A stretch of 10,811 nucleotides of DNA from assembly GCA_027858595.1 (NCBI GenBank), contig JAQICK010000330.1, forward strand, positions 1 through 10,811, written 5' to 3'. Shown in pieces: positions 10,101 through 10,811 of this stretch. A program made the translations under genes and the position numbers. Under the pieces are notes generated by a model. The model was not told the DNA's origin. It ran no database searches and saw nothing but the letters and a program-made list of their open reading frames with translations. Origin of the DNA: Melioribacteraceae bacterium (lineage in GTDB: Bacteria > Bacteroidota > Ignavibacteria > Ignavibacteriales > Melioribacteraceae). The stretch's first letter is position 1. Every line of letters starts with the position of its first letter.

Positions 10101-10599
10101 AAGAATAGTTTTTGTTAATGCTGCAAATGACACTATATTTGATTTTACTTATAATGATAAACTTCCGTGGCCAGAAGAAGCTGATGGTGATGGTTTCTCA
10201 TTAGTACCAAATAAAACAAACCCAACAGAGAATCCAGAAAACTATTATTATTGGTTAAAATCTGGAAGTATAAATGGATCTCCAAACGCAGATGATTTAG
10301 TTTCTGATATCAAAACTTTGGAAACAGAAATTCCTACTCAATATGAGTTAGAACAAAATTATCCAAACCCTTTTAATCCAAGTACAACAATTACTTTCAA
10401 GATTCCAACCCAAAGTCATGTTGTTTTATCTGTCTATAATTTATTGGGTGAAAAAGTTAAGATACTTGTTAATGATTTTTATCAGCCAGGTATTTTTGCA
10501 ACAGAATTTGATGGAACAGAATTATCAAGCGGAGTTTATTTAATAAAAATCCAAGCTGGCGATTATTCTGCAACTATAAAATCCATCTTAATTAAATAG
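7180..10599 (+). CDS. Second CotH-kinase/lamin-tail surface protein with T9SS sorting domain
   Basis: A 1139-residue secreted protein, intact. Order: signal peptide (about 1-26, h-region IFLLVVLFLSNVV, cleavage near VYS-IPS); chitobiase-C-like beta-sandwich (about 28-125, YTVDGSNP); CotH kinase domain (about 172-590); first half of a second chitobiase-C-like domain (about 596-652, YTIDGSDP); jelly-roll insert (about 653-827, VDDGFAAYINGVKV); second half of that domain (830-874, TTIKARSI); lamin-tail domain (about 880-1043); T9SS type A sorting domain (about 1055-1139, NYPNPFNPST). Its CotH core differs from the neighbour's: GDFDGP (Asp431/Asp433) then FKFFRHDGEHTLFFN (Asp466), a subgroup in which the usual DxDFGxG is replaced by HDGEHTL. 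NGTYWGLYQTQERSE near 322 matches NGEYWGIHNLREKVN upstream. The ATG lies 7 bases after the previous stop with only a weak GGA before it, so translation is probably coupled. The stop is TAG. Presumed exported to the outer surface; substrate unknown. Confidence 0.9.
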   Translation: MNQLNKINITRIFLLVVLFLSNVVYSIPSEKAELLFSHTRGFYYNNFTLQIFCDIPTSRIRYTVDGSNPLTSSNAVVGNSPIQISIDPTNTSSRDVAPGFIVSACATASDTLVTSIETNTYLFPEKINILSRDNILPGQGWLVPGGSHEISYGMDPDIYNNPAYSLQMQDAFLSIPTFSLVTDLGNLFNSDSGIYVNSLYHGKSWERNASLELLNPDGIEGFQINCGIRIRGGWSRHYDNPKHAFRFFFRSEYGESKLNYPLFGEEGVDEFDKIDLRTSQNYSWSYYGDFSNTFLREIFSRDTQRDMGQPYTRSRYYHLFINGTYWGLYQTQERSEAAFAESYFGGNEEDYDVIKVDVGENFDAYHVEATDGTLDKWKTLWDAGEQGFSDNEAYFKVQGLNSDLSPNPLFEKLLDVDNLIDYMIITFFAGDFDGPISGFRNNSSPNNFYAIYNRVNPDGFKFFRHDGEHTLFFNDWGLDRTGPYPAGENFEDSNPQWIHQKLSENLNYRLRFADRAYKHFYNSGALTLDKNRERILKRKNEIESAIIAESARWGDSKTITPRTKADWTNEVNFILNSFLPSRNNTVIEQLKTKYLFSTITSPQFNIQAGIIQKGTAVQLYVPNGEIYYTIDGSDPYSPIDDISNNFSRTVIDVTAIKKVLVPNSPQNSTWKSDLVFDDSNWMTCNGSNGGVGYDNKGIYTPNISLDITQYMYESGTNPNTSCYIRIPFTVNEDELALTNFMHLDIMVDDGFAAYINGVKVVEFNAPTSLEWNSASPIFFNATDFQKFDITQYLDILKSGENLLAIHGLNVSIQCSDFLILPKLTIGNSSFIGSISPNAKIYNSPINIDETTTIKARSILNNEWSALSENKFIINEDLSNLKVTELHYHPLDQIVGQDTISGKEYEFIELKNIGLTELNLTESYFANGISYAFPQASSISSGQFIILSSNSIEFNNRYGFFPFAEFERQLDNAGERIVFVNAANDTIFDFTYNDKLPWPEEADGDGFSLVPNKTNPTENPENYYYWLKSGSINGSPNADDLVSDIKTLETEIPTQYELEQNYPNPFNPSTTITFKIPTQSHVVLSVYNLLGEKVKILVNDFYQPGIFATEFDGTELSSGVYLIKIQAGDYSATIKSILIK

Positions 10600-10643
10600 T
10601 ATCAAATGACCCCATGAGGGTGTAAAGCGAATAAAAACAATAG

Positions 10644-10672
10644 GTTATCATATGTGTAATGTTTATGATAAC
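10644..10672. repeat. Hairpin GTTATCAT-N13-ATGATAAC
   Basis: Perfect eight-base inverted repeat (10644-10651 with 10665-10672), extendable inward by one A-T pair. It begins 45 bases after the second CotH stop codon. No T-run follows, so it does not look like an intrinsic terminator. It may be a 3'-end mRNA structure or an operator for a gene beyond the window. Confidence 0.4.
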
Positions 10673-10683
10673 TGGAAATAAAC

Positions 10684-10703
10684 TTTTCGTTCAACGACGA
10701 AAA
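10684..10703. repeat. Hairpin TTTTCGT-N6-ACGAAAA
   Basis: Perfect seven-base inverted repeat with a six-base loop (10691-10696). The stem is AT-rich and weak. It is flanked by A-runs rather than T-runs on the + strand, so any termination role would favour the - strand and is unconvincing. Confidence 0.3.
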
Positions 10704-10721
10704 AACAAAATTAAGGAAAAT

Positions 10722-10751
10722 GAGGCTGAGAAAAAAGCTCAGTCTTGTTTT
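10722..10751 (+). terminator. Probable intrinsic terminator after the CotH operon
   Basis: GAGGCTGAG (10722-10730) pairs with CTCAGTCTT (10738-10746) around a seven-base A-rich loop, giving nine pairs including two G-T. It is followed by GTTTT (10747-10751). Stem, loop and T-rich tail fit Rho-independent termination about 120 bases after the second CotH stop codon. Confidence 0.55.
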
Positions 10752-10754
10752 CAA

Positions 10755-10766
10755 TGTTCTTTGACA
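10755..10766 (+). promoter_or_regulatory. boxA-like antitermination sequence
   Basis: TGTTCTTTGACA differs at two of twelve positions from the E. coli boxA TGCTCTTTAACA and resembles the TGTTCTTTGA elements found in many rRNA operon leaders and spacers. It comes just after the probable terminator, 45 bases before the window edge. One short match is weak evidence; the same bases could be read as an isolated TTGACA -35 hexamer. Confidence 0.25.
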
Positions 10767-10811
10767 TGTTGTTATTCAAAACCTTAGTTGGTAAAAGATC
10801 TACATATTGTT

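Noticed and set aside
10609..10621. Small hairpin ACCC-N5-GGGT after the second CotH gene
   Set aside because: Only four pairs and no T-run; too small to support as a terminator.
10720..10764. A 14-codon leader peptide (MRLRKKLSLVFNVL) preceded by AAGGA
   Set aside because: It coincides with the terminator hairpin, is very short and has no coding signature; chance is the simplest explanation.
10761..10766. TTGACA as a -35 promoter element
   Set aside because: No reasonable -10 sequence at 16-18 bases; the bases 17 downstream read TTAGTT.

Overview
The window is about 10.8 kb of AT-rich DNA, roughly one third G+C by eye. All recognisable genes are on the + strand. Two large secreted proteins carry an NYPNPFNP-type C-terminal sorting domain of the type IX secretion system (T9SS). 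That motif, with the codon bias, lamin-tail and CotH architectures and a good sigma-54 promoter, suggests Ignavibacteriota or a nearby FCB-group lineage. The assignment is inferred from style, not from a marker gene.

Layout. Positions 1-2358 hold the 3' part of a PA14-containing family 3 glycoside hydrolase (beta-glucosidase type), whose N-terminus lies outside the window. Positions 2438-3424 hold an NAD-dependent epimerase/dehydratase of the extended SDR class with a GTG start. Positions 3425-3641 are non-coding, with a perfect palindrome (3528-3546) and a strong sigma-54 (-24/-12) promoter match (3613-3629). Positions 3642-7172 encode a very large CotH-kinase/lamin-tail surface protein. Its signal peptide is separated from the rest by a single in-frame TAA at 3717-3719. 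Seven bases later, 7180-10599 encodes a second CotH/lamin-tail protein with a different domain order. Positions 10600-10811 are non-coding, with two hairpins, a probable intrinsic terminator and a boxA-like sequence near the right edge.

How the parts fit. The first two genes look like ordinary carbohydrate metabolism. The last two form a likely two-gene transcription unit for T9SS-exported, multi-domain surface proteins with an atypical kinase core and carbohydrate- or protein-binding beta-sandwich modules. The most notable observations are the lone nonsense codon right after the signal peptide, the sigma-54 promoter that would give an almost leaderless mRNA, and related jelly-roll modules inserted into two different host domains in the paralogous neighbours. 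No new defence or mobile system was seen: there are no CRISPR repeats, transposases, integrases or tRNA genes.
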